From the NCBI GenBank assembly GCA_948567375.1, contig OX419759.1, positions 47,706,593 to 47,770,592 on the forward strand: a stretch of 64,000 nt of DNA, given 5' to 3'. This document shows positions 11,254 to 22,469 of this stretch, in pieces (the first letter of the stretch is position 1; every line of letters starts with the position of its first letter). Under the pieces are notes generated by a model that worked only from the letters and a program-made list of their open reading frames with translations, ran no database searches and was not told the origin of the DNA. The DNA is from Lunularia cruciata. Its lineage: Eukaryota; Streptophyta; Marchantiopsida; Lunulariales; Lunulariaceae. The position numbers and the translations under genes are program-made.

Positions 11254-14200
11254 AAACTATCCTATCTTCATGTATCAATTCTGGGAAAGGAGCCTTCTTC
11301 TGCAATTGTGATATAGAAAACTCCTCCTTTTCATCCACCAAGAAATTTCTTTCGTAGAGGCCGGCATGGTCGTGCACATCCAACTCTAACACCATTACAA
11401 GAGCAGATTGAACCTCCACTCCTCCGTCCTCTCTTCATCCTGCACTATAGGAAGATACCTCTATCTTGAAGAAGGAGTTCTCTTGCTCTAGGGGCACTAA
11501 TTCCACATCATATGAAAATTTCCTATCTTGATCTACATGCACCACAGCTTCAAGAGGGGCACATTATGAATGGTCAACTCAATGGTCAACTTGGTCAACC
11601 CTCCTACCACTTCCCATTCTTGAATCATCATTGGCATATGAAGCCTCGTCCTCCAAAGAGTCCACTACTTGAAGATTTGGTCTATGTGTCTTCCTAGTCC
11701 TCGGTGGAGTCACAAATGCCTTCCATTTGCAGGTTCCTTCCCCAAAAGCCTTGCCCATGTGTACCAACTTACCAATCTTCTTTAATTTGACAAAGGCATC
11801 CTTGTACTTCTTGATCTCTTCTTCATATTCTGATTTGCACTAATAATATCCCGAGGGATAGTAATGCACTAGGAAGAACTTACTCTCCTCCTTTTGCAGT
11901 AGTCACATCCTGATATAAGAGTGCAACACAAATGGTGGGAGGAAAGTAGTTTCTCCCATCATTTTTAACTGCTCCATAAGTTCTCAAGTTCAGTGATAGA
12001 ACATCCTCGCCCGATTTGTGGGTTTCCTTTGTGCAGCAGTTGGGAGAAAGTTGCCAGCCCATTTTTCACATATGTTGTTTGTTAGGATTTGAAAAATCCA
12101 CAATTGAGGTTATCATGGTGCACCAAGCAAGGTCATGATATCCTTGCACCTTTTCAACCATTCCTTGTCTTCTTGTGTTTGAACAAGGACTCAAACTTTC
12201 TTGTCATTTCTTCCAATGGTCGGGGCCAGTCTCAATGGAGGTGCATTGCTCCCGATGTTGAATCAGACTCAAGTACTCTTTTCCAATGCTTCTCAGTCCA
12301 TGCAAAGAAGGTTCCTTTCAAGTTGGAGAAGTTTGGGTTCTTCTTCTTCTCCTTGATATCTACTACAATTGGGAGGCATGCAAAATCACAAATACACAAT
12401 AGAAAGCATGGATGTGTCAAATTTAGGTACTTTTTCTAGCATTAGTGCACCCACTTCTCTACTTTAGATGACTGCAATATGAAGCTAGTCTTCTTCTTTG
12501 TGAGAGATATTGTGGTATGAAAGTGCACCTTGAGCCTGATTCTCGCTTCACTTTCTCAATCCCTCTCACACTCTCTCACATTGTCTCAAATTGCTCAAAG
12601 TTTCTAACCTCTTCCTATTACTAAAAAGTTCACACCTGCACAACTTCAAATGCCCCAAGAATAGGTAGAGCAATCAAACCTTGCCTCATTGTGAGGCACT
12701 ACATTTATACACTTCAATCTATCTATTTGAGATTTTGGCAGGCATTTTTTGGTGAAGCATTGTGGTTTTCACACGTGTGAAGTGGCACAAGGACTGATGG
12801 AGACCAAAATTAATTATTTATCGTATGTGTCAGCTCCTTGTTAAGAAGGAAGTTGAAGCATAACCAAATGATGGTGGCTCCAACATTTCATCTCGTACCT
12901 TTGTTTGTGGTTCCAAGAGCTTGAACATCCTCTCCCCTCTCCAAGAACTAAAATTAGGCATCAAGTTGTTACTTTGTTTCTGCATCTCCAAATGTTGGGC
13001 CCAAATGTCTTGCAATTCTTCCCTTGCCTTCTAATGCTAAAACATCAATTTGGTTGGGCCTGAAGTCTCTATCTTGGACAATCCTTTATTCTGGTTTAGA
13101 TCATTCTAGTAAAGCTTGTCTTTGGCTTAGAGAGTGGCATCATCTTGACACAAACCTCTATCTTCTATCTCAAGTGCTTCTTCTGCAAAAAGGACTTCTT
13201 TCTCTCTTAACTCTACTTCCCTATGGTTGGGAATAAAGGGGATTTTTTCATCCTCAAATCTTCTGCCAGGCTTTTCTTTGGGCTAGAATGTCCAGCTTTG
13301 TGGTCATAACACCCAAGGTGGGTGTTTGTTATTCCTCTTGAAAATTGGTTGTTTGGGATGGAGTTGGAGCTAGGGTGGATTGTACTTCTCCACCTTTGCA
13401 ATCATCCCCTACATCTTTGTTGGATGAGATGAAAAACCTAGTAAAGAATTGCTTGCTTGTTGATGGTGTAGGACCTGATTATGGTCCTGCCCTACCTTCT
13501 TCTTTGACTTCTTCATCCTCTTCTTCCTCCTTTGAGAGAATTCTCCTTTTCCTCTTGGTAGCCTTTGCCTTCAGCCTGGTAGTGTTTCTTGAGTATTGGT
13601 TTTATAGCAATTTCCTCCTCCTTTGCTTCTCAAAACCCAAGGTGTTGTAGGCTTCCCTCAACTCTATGTATTTTCTAGTATGAGCAAACTTTTCATCCAC
13701 CTCTACATATTTGGATACCATCAGTTCTCTTCCTTGAGGCTCATCAAAATGTCTTTCAGAGAGGAAGTGGTCAAGGCACTTCTTCTTCTCTTCTATGATC
13801 AGCAATCCCATGCCCAAGTAAAAATGGATAACAAAGAGAGAGAGACTAGAGTTACTTTTCCTTCTTTGTTCATTGATCTGACAAGTTTTCTTGAACTAGC
13901 CTAGAACAATGCTGCCCAATTCATAGGTCTTCCTTAGTACAAGTAATCAAAGAAGATACCTTAGCTATTATTAGGTAAACTGTGTGTTTAGATTTGAACA
14001 ACTTCATGACTGATTCTACTAAGATCCTCCTCATAGGATCCTTTATTCCAGGAAAAGACCAACCATTGTTGGTCTTCCTTTATGAAAATCCACATGCTAT
14101 CCATGGTCAAGTCCACATGTTATGCGTAGTAAAGTCCACATCCAAAGTCATGCTGTTTAGGGGTGAATTTCTAGGCCCTAGCACTTTCTGCCAATGTTCC

Positions 14201-14600
14201 TTTATCCAAGAAAAAAGGTTCCCTCTCATGTTGATCAGCTTGGGGTCCATGTTGTCCTGAATTTCATGCAACATAGCATGATCACTCAATTTCTAGGTCC
14301 AAAGGAAGAATGTTAGCTTCTTGCTGCAAGCCAAGTTCTATCTACACTATAAATCCCACTTAACTAACCCTAAGGTCTTGATTATGAACTTGGGAGCCAT
14401 GTGCATCCTTTGTGGTGCATTCAGAGTAGCTACTTCCTTCCTTTTCTATCGTCTCACAGTTACTTGCTCTCATTTTCAATTTTCACTTCTCTTTGTCATA
14501 CTAACTCTCTCTTGAAACAAAAAGAATTGGGCAGAGCTTTCTCACCAAGGGAAAAAGTAGCATAACCAATCTTGCCTAGATGAATCTGTAAAGTGAAATG
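11254..14600 (-). mobile_element. K repeat fragment 3, with two copies of a KEHW module
   Basis: Minus-strand remnants include the MEVQS block (11,254-11,419), a block ending NYFPPTICVALLYQDV at 11.9-12.0 kb, and the coiled-coil block KKKCLDHFLSERHFDEPQG with YIELREAYNTLGFEKQRRRK at 13.6-13.8 kb. Two related blocks, at about 12.3 kb (NLKGTFFAWTEKHWKRVL) and 14.2 kb (NMRGNLFSWIKEHWQKVL), show the same module twice, so the stretch is at least two copies or an internal duplication. A third copy is at 18.7 kb. The long pyrimidine-rich run at 13.4-13.6 kb is the reverse side of a Glu/Lys-rich coding stretch. Broken, many breaks. Confidence 0.4.
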
Positions 14601-14990
14601 AAGAGGTTCCAAGCTCCAGACAAGTATTTATCTTGTTGGTCCAACCATCATAACCGTTTGGTAAAGGTACCCTCTAGTGAGACATCACTACCACTACATG
14701 TGAGTGATTAAAACAATTAAACAGTTTTAATTGTGATTCTTGATCTGTTGGTGCCCCCTTTATGCGGCTCACTTCAAAGCCAAGGAGCTTCTACGGCAAA
14801 TGATATCTTTGGCCAAAGGTCTTCCCAAGATGAAAATCTATTATTAAAGCAAAGGGCTCCCTTGCCAAAGGATGTCTTGGCTCACCATTTTCTTTTTTTG
14901 GTTTACTGAATATCTTATTTATTTATTATACAAAATGTTTTGGTTTATTTATATGATTTTTCTTGATAGAATCTACAAAACTGCAAAAAA
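14600..14990. other. Junction stretch between K fragment and copia fragment
   Basis: No gene seen. AT-rich sequence with the phrases CCAAAGG and GCCAAGG repeated; a possible LTR or noncoding part of one of its neighbours. Confidence 0.25.
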
Positions 14991-16211
14991 ATTGTGTACT
15001 TTAGGCAGAGGTGCGGCATCACACTTTCCTGAATGGAGATATTCTAGAAGAGGTGTACATGGTGTAGCCACTTGGGTATGAAGACCTAGGATCTCCAACT
15101 CTAGTGTGCATGTTGGAAAAGGCCTTATATGGACACAAGCAAGCTCTTAGAGCGTGGTGTGATAAGACCATTGGTATCTTGTAGGTGTTTGAGTTTAGAG
15201 TGTGCAATTCAGACTCCTCACTCTATGTATTGAGTGAAAAAATTGTTATATTGTCATTACAATCTATGTGGATGATTTTGTATTGAGTGTGAGTTGTGAG
15301 AAGCAGATAAGCAGACCTTGCAAGTTGAGTTCAAAATGAAGAACTTGGAGGAGTTGAGATACTTTCTTATAGTTGAGTTCATCAAGGATGGTGAAGATAT
15401 GTGGCTATTGCAGCGATAACATGCTATAAATATGCCTGAAAAGTATGGTATGATGGCTTGCAAGCCAATTTCTACACCCTTAGAACAGAATTTGAAATTG
15501 AGTCCTGTTGAGGGGGAGCGGCTTGAAGAACTTGTTATGTTTAGATGGATGGTAGGGAGTTTGATCTTCCTCACAATCACTAGGTTCGACTTCAGCTATG
15601 TCGTGGGAATTGTGAGTTTGTTCATGCATACTCCTTGCTAGTCACATCTTGATGTAGTTTGGAGGATTATGCAGTAAGTTCAGTGTACAGTTTGAACTTC
15701 ATTATGTGGCCACAAAGAGTGCAGTTATGTGGGTTTACAGATGCAGATTGGGCAAGGAGTACTTTGGATAGGCAATCCACATCTGGCTATGCTTTCAATT
15801 TGGGAAGTGCAGCTATTAGCTAGTCCTCAAAGAAACAAGCCATGGTATACTTGTCTTCTTGCAAGGCAGAGTACAAACATGTGACCAACAATAGATGTGA
15901 CGCAATTTGGCTTCAAAGGTTACCTGCTGACATTTGTTTTATGTCTATGGTGCAATTGTTATTTATGTAGATAACAAGAGTAATATTAGACTTGCTAGTG
16001 ATCCCTCGTTTTTGTTGGGACAAAACACATTGAGGTGCAACATTACTATATTAGGGAGAAGGTAATAGCTAGAGAGATAGATATTGTATTTGTAGATACA
16101 GATGAGTAGGTAGCTGACATCTTTACAAGGGCTTTGCCTAGAGATATATTTGATGCGTCCCAAGATCAGTTAGATTTACATTGCATTGATATGAGTTTGA
16201 GGAGGAGGGTT
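14990..16211 (+). mobile_element. Ty1/copia retrotransposon fragment (RT and RNase H)
   Basis: Plus-strand remnants show the standard copia order. The RT has FLNGDILEEVYM followed by EKALYGHKQALRAW (about 15.02-15.15 kb) and a YVDD region near 15.27 kb. Then come PISTPLEQNLKL and SLIFLTITRFDFSYVVGIVS (15.43-15.64 kb), the RNase H block FTDADWARSTLDRQSTSGYA (about 15.73-15.80 kb), SCKAEYKHVT, and a final HYYIREKVIAREIDI block with DIFTRALPRDIF near 16.1 kb. A purine-rich tract (GAGGAGGAGGG) at 16,200-16,210 fits the polypurine tract, with an LTR-like TGAGACTCC following. Gag, protease, integrase and the 5' LTR are missing. It is broken, with roughly ten breaks, and lies inside K-family sequence. 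Confidence 0.8.
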
Positions 16212-16500
16212 GAGACTCCAAGCTCTCTATAGGTGTGAACTAGCTCATAGTTGGACCAAACTTGTATAGCATTGCATTCCCACTTGGTATACTTGTTTCA
16301 AAGTTAGTAAGGAGGCTGCTGCCTATGTGGTGCACTAGATTCTTGGCCCTACCCTCCATGTGTGTAACATATTGTTCTTTGATCTGCATATATCCTAGGG
16401 GTGTTGCCTACCTAATTATTCTCTTGGTTTATCTCTTCTCTCTCATGTGTGAGTTTGGTGTTTCTTGACAACATGTACTACCCTTCCTAGAAGGCATGCC
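16212..16500 (+). repeat. Probable start of the copia 3' LTR
   Basis: TGAGACTCCAAGCTC follows directly on a polypurine tract at the end of the copia RNase H region, the expected place and form of a copia 3' LTR start. The right end is not defined because no second LTR is present for comparison; the end given is a guess. Confidence 0.45.
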
Positions 16501-17450
16501 ATCTAAGGAGTCTTTTTTGCATCAAATATCTCTGATTTTTATTCCATGTTACTTGTGGCACTTAGGACTCATCAGATCCATTGTTGTGCTACTCTACACC
16601 TTCAAAGTCCAATTTTAAACCCTCTTCCTAGGATTCAAACAACTCAAGCTTCTACTTTATTATTTGCACCACTACTCATGCAAGGCATTTGGTGCTAGGA
16701 GACTAAGTACATATAGATTAATCAAACTAGACTTTTTTTTCCATACAAAGTCGCATGAAAAAGTGGAGTCTAAGATTATGAAGCCAAAGCCTTAAATACA
16801 ATTTTGTACTCGTACTCCACTTTGCTCCTAAGTGTCTCTTATGGATTAGTGGGTTCATTGCCAAACCTAAATACTCCACAACTACTAATGAAGGTCTTAA
16901 TTCCTATCTTATCCTATTGTAACTGCCTAATTAAGCATTGACAAGTGTAAGGGAAGGTGTAAGCTCTTCACCAAAGTACACATTTTAATCATAAATTCCC
17001 TCCAAGTCACTACACGAGAGTGGTACTAAGCCAGAAAGGTGTTAGAAACCCAAAGCTCATTTTTCCTAGAAATTCATAGAGTGCTGAAGTTCTTTAGCTT
17101 CTTTCATATCTTACAAACTTTACAAAGAATTTCTTCTTCTTAAAGGTGGTTGCAACTTTTGCAAATCTTACTTTGTTCTATGTACAAGTATTGGGGGGAA
17201 TGGCTGAGTGCACACTAATCTAGCACTTTGGTTCCTTTTACTACCAAGGGAATCACCTTTGGCTTGGTGCTCTATTGTGAAGAGCACCCTTTGCCTTTGA
17301 GTTACCAAAGAACTTACTTTGTATGCTCCTTGTACTCTGCAAACTTAAGCATGTAGGAATTGTGGACTTTTTTTAATCTCCTACCTCAATGTCCCTTGGG
17401 TCAGAGAGCTAACTAGTCCATTTGCTCCTCCTCATAGACATTCCAATCCA
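16500..17450. other. AT-rich stretch without a gene
   Basis: Nothing supported. It contains only short open frames and probably belongs to the copia LTR and to decayed K sequence. Confidence 0.3.
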
Positions 17451-18900
17451 ATTTCTGTACTTGCAGCTTTAGTTTGTGGATCTTTTTCTTAATTGCTCTC
17501 CCTTTGGCTTCTTCTCACAATAGCTTTAGAAATTGGTCCCAAAATTCTTCCGGTTGCCGGACCTATGCTGCATTTACTTCTCCACTTGTTGGCACTTCAT
17601 TCAAAGTCTTCTTGCAAGCTCTGTTGTAGTTGCACCACCAATGTCAAGTCCTTTGCTAAGTTTCCATCTGCAATGCCACCTCCTTTTGACACTTTTGTCA
17701 TTTGGGTGTTGAAGGTGGCCATATACTTTTGCTCTTGAATCAAATTGTCTTTGGACAGAATGTCTTCTTGAACTTTGGAACAAAGTTCTTTCTCTCCAAG
17801 TCCTTGGGGATGAGTATGCTTCTTCCCCAAAGGTGGGGATCATGGAGGAGGGATGACAGGTATGGGTAATGGACTTGAAGTGCTCTCATACACCCCTTTG
17901 TCTTTTGTGTTGCAGGTTATGTTGGATGGGGAGCTGATTGAGCATCCTCATACTGCTCCTCTTCTACCTCTTCTTTGTCTTCTTCTTCCTAAGTGTCATC
18001 TGCAGAAGCTACTTCCTCTTCTTTGTTTAAGGTTACTTTGATGACTTCAGAATTCTTCTTGGCTCTCTTCTTAGGTAGGTCAAGACTGCAGTCTTGACCA
18101 GGGGAGGAGTACACTTCTTTTTTGTCTTTTGCCCTGCTACTACTAACTCCATGTGAAAAAAATTGTATGTCCTCATATACTCTAGATTTACTTCTCAATA
18201 CTTTTGATCATCAACCTCCGTTTGGCTTGGGAAGCAAAGTATCCTATGGGAGAGTAATTACTAGGGAACCTTTTTTTCTTCTGCAAGTTCAGCAAGTTAA
18301 GACCCATTTAGCAATGATCACAAAGGGGGCTAAATAAGTGGCTCCACCTTCTTCTAAGGAGTCTTGATGAAGAGTTTGGGCTTGTAGGTAAAGCATATGG
18401 GCCCAATTTGTTGATTCTCCCTCATGAATGTTGTGAAAGAAGACCACCTGCCTGTCTGCTAAGTAAGTTGTTGGTTTTTGTTGGAACAAAAACATAATTG
18501 CTTTTACTATTTACTTTGGGCCAGATCCCTGTAATTGAGAACCTGCCAATCATTGTTTTGGTTGCTTGGTTCTCCAAAATTGGCCTTGATCTCCTCTGTT
18601 AACTCTGTATTTGAGAACTTGGTATCTATTGTTTTTGCCCCAAATGTGCCTGCATTTGGACTGAGTATGCCCTTCCAATGTTCTTTGGTCTAGATATAGG
18701 ATTCCCTCTCAAATCCACACTATTCTTCTTCTTCCTCCCCATTGTCTCATGGATGATATCTTAGTAAACCACATCCCAATCCCACACCAAGAAACACCAA
18801 TGCTTGTTGTATATCACTTCCTTTCTACAATACACCGCCCATTGGTTCATTGTAGTGCTCCTCAAGAGTACTTTGAGGGACTTTCCCTGATTGACTTCTG
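17450..18900 (-). mobile_element. K repeat fragment 4 (coiled-coil, gag-like ORF)
   Basis: Minus-strand remnants include the helical block QLQQSLQEDFE with KDNLIQEQKYMATFNTQMTK at 17.6-17.8 kb and the Lys/Glu-rich block KKRAKKNSEVIKVTLNKEEE at 18.0-18.2 kb. At 18.3-18.5 kb lies VVFFHNIHEGESTNWAHML, which resembles VVFFHLMFVREKVNWVKFF at 48.8-49.0 kb. A block near 18.68 kb (VDLRGNPI then KEHWKG) is the third copy of the KEHW module seen at 12.3 and 14.2 kb. Order of parts differs from the other copies. Broken, many breaks, no end repeats recognised. Confidence 0.4.
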
Positions 18901-19072
18901 AACAAAGACCATCTTGTCTAAGTGCTAAGGGAACAAAGACAAAGATAGGTGAATGGTGAAGCTGTGAAGACTAAGACTAAGACTCAGGTAGGCAACTAGT
19001 TGCAAGTCAAGACTAAAGGCCCATATTTGTGTTGTGAAAAGTGGAATTAACAATTCAATACTTTGTACAATA

Positions 19073-19121
19073 CTAGCTGATGAAGGACCAAAGGCAAAGC
19101 CTTTGGTCCTTCATCAGCTAG
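19073..19121. repeat. Perfect 23-base inverted repeat with a 3-base loop
   Basis: The arm CTAGCTGATGAAGGACCAAA plus GGC (19,073-19,095) is followed by AAA and then its exact reverse complement (19,099-19,121). All 23 pairs match. It lies between the K patchwork on the left and the host island on the right. The first 14 bases of the arm also occur once in element A1 near 39,093. Confidence 0.9.
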
Positions 19122-19242
19122 GAAGTGGTTGGGCACTCCTTCTTCTCTTTGTCATCCATTTGGTGTGGGATACCATCCACACATGCAAGACATAATCATC
19201 ATCAATGGACTTGGTTACCAAAGTGGATAATTAGTCAAATAC

Positions 19243-19533
19243 CTACAATTTTCCTCTAAATGTGAACCACCATTCTTGAAGATGAAAAGGCAGTCCTTGA
19301 AGCAGGTGGCGGGCACATTCAAATATGCTACAGTCCTCAACATCTGTGGGATCCTGGTCAAAGTGGGATTGGGGCAAAGTTAGCGGCTGAGTTTTGGTTT
19401 TGACCAGCACTCCCGGAGTGCCAAAGTTATTCTCCATGGAAACCGTTCCTTTTTTTAACATCTTTTGGTCTTGTGGCTCATACGGCATTCTTCCTTTAGC
19501 TTGCATTTTTTCGTTTTGGCTTAGAAGGCACAA
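19243..19533 (-). CDS. Hypothetical small ORF, 96 residues or part of an exon
   Basis: An uninterrupted minus-strand frame ends with HLLQGLPFHLQEWWFTFRGK and contains LPQSHFDQDPTDVEDCSIFE. Its composition (Trp, His, Asp, Cys in a balanced mix) looks more protein-like than most short frames here, and it sits at the edge of the host island. No family is recognised, no splice partners were found, and it may be chance or part of a decayed repeat. Confidence 0.25.
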   Translation of the reverse strand: MCLLSQNEKMQAKGRMPYEPQDQKMLKKGTVSMENNFGTPGVLVKTKTQPLTLPQSHFDQDPTDVEDCSIFECARHLLQGLPFHLQEWWFTFRGKL

Positions 19534-19544
19534 CTCTGAAGAAT

Positions 19545-20400
19545 GTTACATCTAAAAAATTTCCTTGCATAATACTGAAGTAAATTATCATTTCCTCACA
19601 ATGAAGTTGAAATTAAGAAAAACATAACAAATAATGCAAAAATGTGTGCACGACAACAACAGTTATTACTAGGAAATTTCATGAATGACATCGTATCTTC
19701 TCCATAGTAAGAAGTTGAGATAATAATTTTTTCTCATAAATAGGAAGTTGGGATGCTCGCCTACTTTCTAAAGTTCAAAAGGTTAAAAAATAAACACTCA
19801 AAATATGTTCTTTGTTCTTTCAGAATAGTATGTTGTGAGGGTAGATGAATACTATAAATTATTTTCTCCACTGCAGTTCAACCATCCACATTATAATATA
19901 GACATCCTTTAGAAAAGAAACAGATATGTAAGAGTTTATATTCTAAACAATTTTAACAACCGAAACGGATAAATAGATAAGAGTTGTAGAACTTGTTCTG
20001 CTACTTGACTACAACTTCAATTATGGCTATTTTATAGAAGTAGATAAGAGCTGTAAAACTTGTTACACTACCTGGTCACAAAGTCGCTATTCTGTTCTTA
20101 GCCATTTTAACCAGGACTCGCGCAACAAGTCCTCCGTTTACTTTTCATCTCGCTTCTTTCTAGGACTAATGAGATTTCCACAATGAAACACTAGATTCAA
20201 AGCTCGAAATGTTTCATGCTGCTAGAATCAAGGAATGCAGAAATTATACTGACACTCCCATTGGAATCCAATTCACAAAAACGAATTTCAGACCAGATAC
20301 GTCTTTTCTGATTGGACATTCCTCCTCTTGAGAAGCGCCTGCAGCTTGAAAGTTCCATACGCTGACTTTCCGACACGTTCAGCTGTCTTCACCTTGAAGC
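19545..20400. other. Low-copy DNA downstream of the tandem-exon gene
   Basis: No gene supported. The sequence changes here from the CG-poor repeat patchwork to less AT-skewed DNA that continues to about 28 kb. This stretch would hold the 3' untranslated region of the gene that ends at 20,411. Short phrases (TAAGAGYTGTARAACTTGTT at about 19,980 and 20,045) occur twice about 65 bases apart. Confidence 0.35.
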
Positions 20401-20410
20401 CGTGCAGGAT

Positions 20411-22431
20411 TCAACGCGATATACCCAGTCCTCTCTTCAAGCCAGAATCAAGGAATCGGGCAGAACAGCGCAACTCCTTAGTCTGCAGGAAATTCACTCG
20501 GGAACTTGGCGAATTAAAACCGAATCCTCACAATCTTTAGAAGAGCTCAAAAGGATCAAGTGCAACCAGATCTAGTCAGCAGCCACATGCATTTGACTTA
20601 TTTCTTACTCACATTCTCACTGGGAGTGTCTTCTTGAAATTGCCCCTGGGAGATGTCGATGATACACGTTGGATCCTGTAGCTGTTTCATATTTTGCGGA
20701 ATTTCAGTCGTATTGGCGCTGAAAAATTCAATGGCGGGACTTGACATATCCAGTTCTCTATTTATGGTGGAGCCAAAAAGTCGGAGAAGAAAGCAAGACT
20801 TCTTAGCCTGCATGCAATCACGAAAAGTATTGCAACGCATCAAAATCAAATTCTCACTCAACTAAGATTGGTATCGGATTTCGAGTCAGCAGCTAGAAGA
20901 GCTCAAAACGATCAAGTGGCAACCAGATTTCCAGTCGAGCAGCCACATGTATTCGACTTATTTCTTACTCACATTCTCACTGGGAGTGTCTTCTTGAAAT
21001 TGAGCCTGGGAGATGTCGATGATACACGTCGGATCTTGTAGCGGACTCATACTTTGTGCAACTTTAGTCGTACTCGCGCTAAAAAATTCAATGGCGGGAC
21101 TTGAAATATCCAGTCCTCTGTCTATGGCGGAGTCGAGGAGTCGGAGAAGAACGCCAGACTTCTTAGCCTGGACACAATAACGAAATATATTGCAACATAT
21201 CAAAATCAAAATCTCACTCAACTTAGATTGCTATCGGATTTATAGTCAGCAGCTAGAGCTCAAAAGGATCAAGTGGAACCAGATTTCCAGTCGAGCAGCC
21301 ACATGTATTCGAATTATTTCTTACTTACGTTCTCACGGGGAGAGTCTCCTTGAAATTGCCCCCTGGCGATGTCGATGATACACGTCGGATCCTGTAGCTG
21401 ATTCATATTTTGTGCAACTTTAGTCGTATTCGCGCAAAAAAATTCAATGGCGGGACTTGCCATGTCCAGTCCTCTGTCTATGGCGGAGTCAAAAAGTCGG
21501 AGAAGAAAGCCAGACTTCTTAGCCTGGATGCAAGCACGAAAGCATTGCGCCATATCAAAATCCAAATGTCCCTGAATTAATATTGCTGTCGGATTTCGAG
21601 TCAGCAGCTACACTGGATTGGATTTACTTACATTGTCGGCGAGATTCTTCTTCTCAAATTGCCCCTTCGAGATATCCATGATCCACGTTGGATCGTGTAG
21701 CTGGTTGAAATTTACATAAACGTCAGCTAGAGATCAAACTTCTATCCCCATCAGGAAGTTTGACCATAAATGAATCAATTCGAAGTTGAATTCCTATGCC
21801 TGATAGGAACAACCTACGAATAGAACCAATGAAACACAAAGAAGAAAATGACAAGCAGATCTTTTCTTTCTTACAGTGTCACGGTTGATTAGGAGCTGCG
21901 GGACCGACTTCTCTCCCATCGGGACAAAGAGAGGAAGTTCTTTGTCGTCCACATTGAAGAACTTTGTGATACTGCCCGGAAGACGAAATGCAATAGACAA
22001 TCCCAAGCGTCTGCTTAGGGCATATAATTTACGGAAAGCTCGGATTCCCTTGTCGAGGTATTGGATAATGATACCAAAACTCTCCGGCTGCTCACGATTC
22101 AAAGTTCCCATAAAGTCAGAAAGACTAGAGAAAATCCTCATACTGACCCATTTTCCTTCACTTGATACCAAATGGTTTCGAGTGGTACACAAAATCACGA
22201 GACAAAAAGTAAATCGACATGAAAGAATACTATAAAATGGAAGTTACCTACCAAATCCATGAGCTCGAGGAAGCTTTTCTGAAGTCCTTTGGCCAGGACT
22301 TTTCTGGACACCGGTGGAAGAAACCATTTGAGTGTGTACAGCAAATAAGCTGTAATACCCAGGACGAACACCAAATTGAGAAACACGGGTCTGTCCCCAA
22401 TTGTGTTGGGTGCGTTCAAATCCATCTCCAT
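20411..22431 (-). CDS. Host gene of unknown function: N-terminal membrane anchor and three tandem identical-length exons
   Basis: Seven exons are proposed. Exon 1 (about 22,248-22,431) starts MEMDLNAPNTIGD and has one membrane segment, FLNLVFVLGITAYLLYTLKW. An in-frame ATG at 22,467 is an alternative start. Exon 2 (21,875 to between 22,060 and 22,165) codes YLDKGIRAFRKLYALSRRLG and ends at a GTAAGA donor; its acceptor is not settled. Exon 3 (21,632-21,700) codes LHDPTWIMDISKGQF. Exons 4-6 (21,329-21,523; 20,973-21,167; 20,613-20,807) are each exactly 195 bases, phase 0-0, with a T-rich tract and CAG before AKKS and a GTRAGT donor. Each ends with the motif LQDPTCIIDI. Exon 7 (20,411-20,482) repeats only the first third of the module (TKELRCSARFLDSG) and then stops. 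I know no family for it. The conserved splice sites and the lack of stops in all three modules argue for a living gene. Confidence 0.6.
20613..21523 (-). repeat. Tandem exon-plus-intron repeat, three units of about 358 bases
   Basis: Unit starts (exon right ends) are at 21,523, 21,167 and 20,807, offsets of 356 and 360 bases. Both exon and intron repeat: the intron opening GTRAGTAAGAAATAA and the inner phrase CATGTGGCTGCT recur after each copy. The exon copies share AKKSxxLLRL, SPAIEFF and LQDPTCIIDI. The third copy differs most in the middle (INRELDM, TTEIPQNMK). Equal exon length and phase mean copies can be gained or lost without disturbing the frame. Confidence 0.85.
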
Positions 22432-22469
22432 TTCACTGAATGAAACTTTGGAACAAAGTTCCACCAATT

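Noticed and set aside
13345-13650. 101-codon plus-strand frame with a hydrophobic end
   Set aside because: It is the reverse side of a Glu/Lys-rich K coding stretch; reverse complements of GAA/GAG runs always give Ser/Leu/Phe-rich frames.
20328-20540. 70-codon plus-strand frame over exon 7
   Set aside because: Antisense to the last exon, whose module homology on the minus strand explains the sequence.
22219-22443. 74-codon plus-strand frame over exon 1 of the tandem-exon gene
   Set aside because: Shadow frame. The minus strand here has a start, a membrane segment and a splice donor, and joins the conserved exons.
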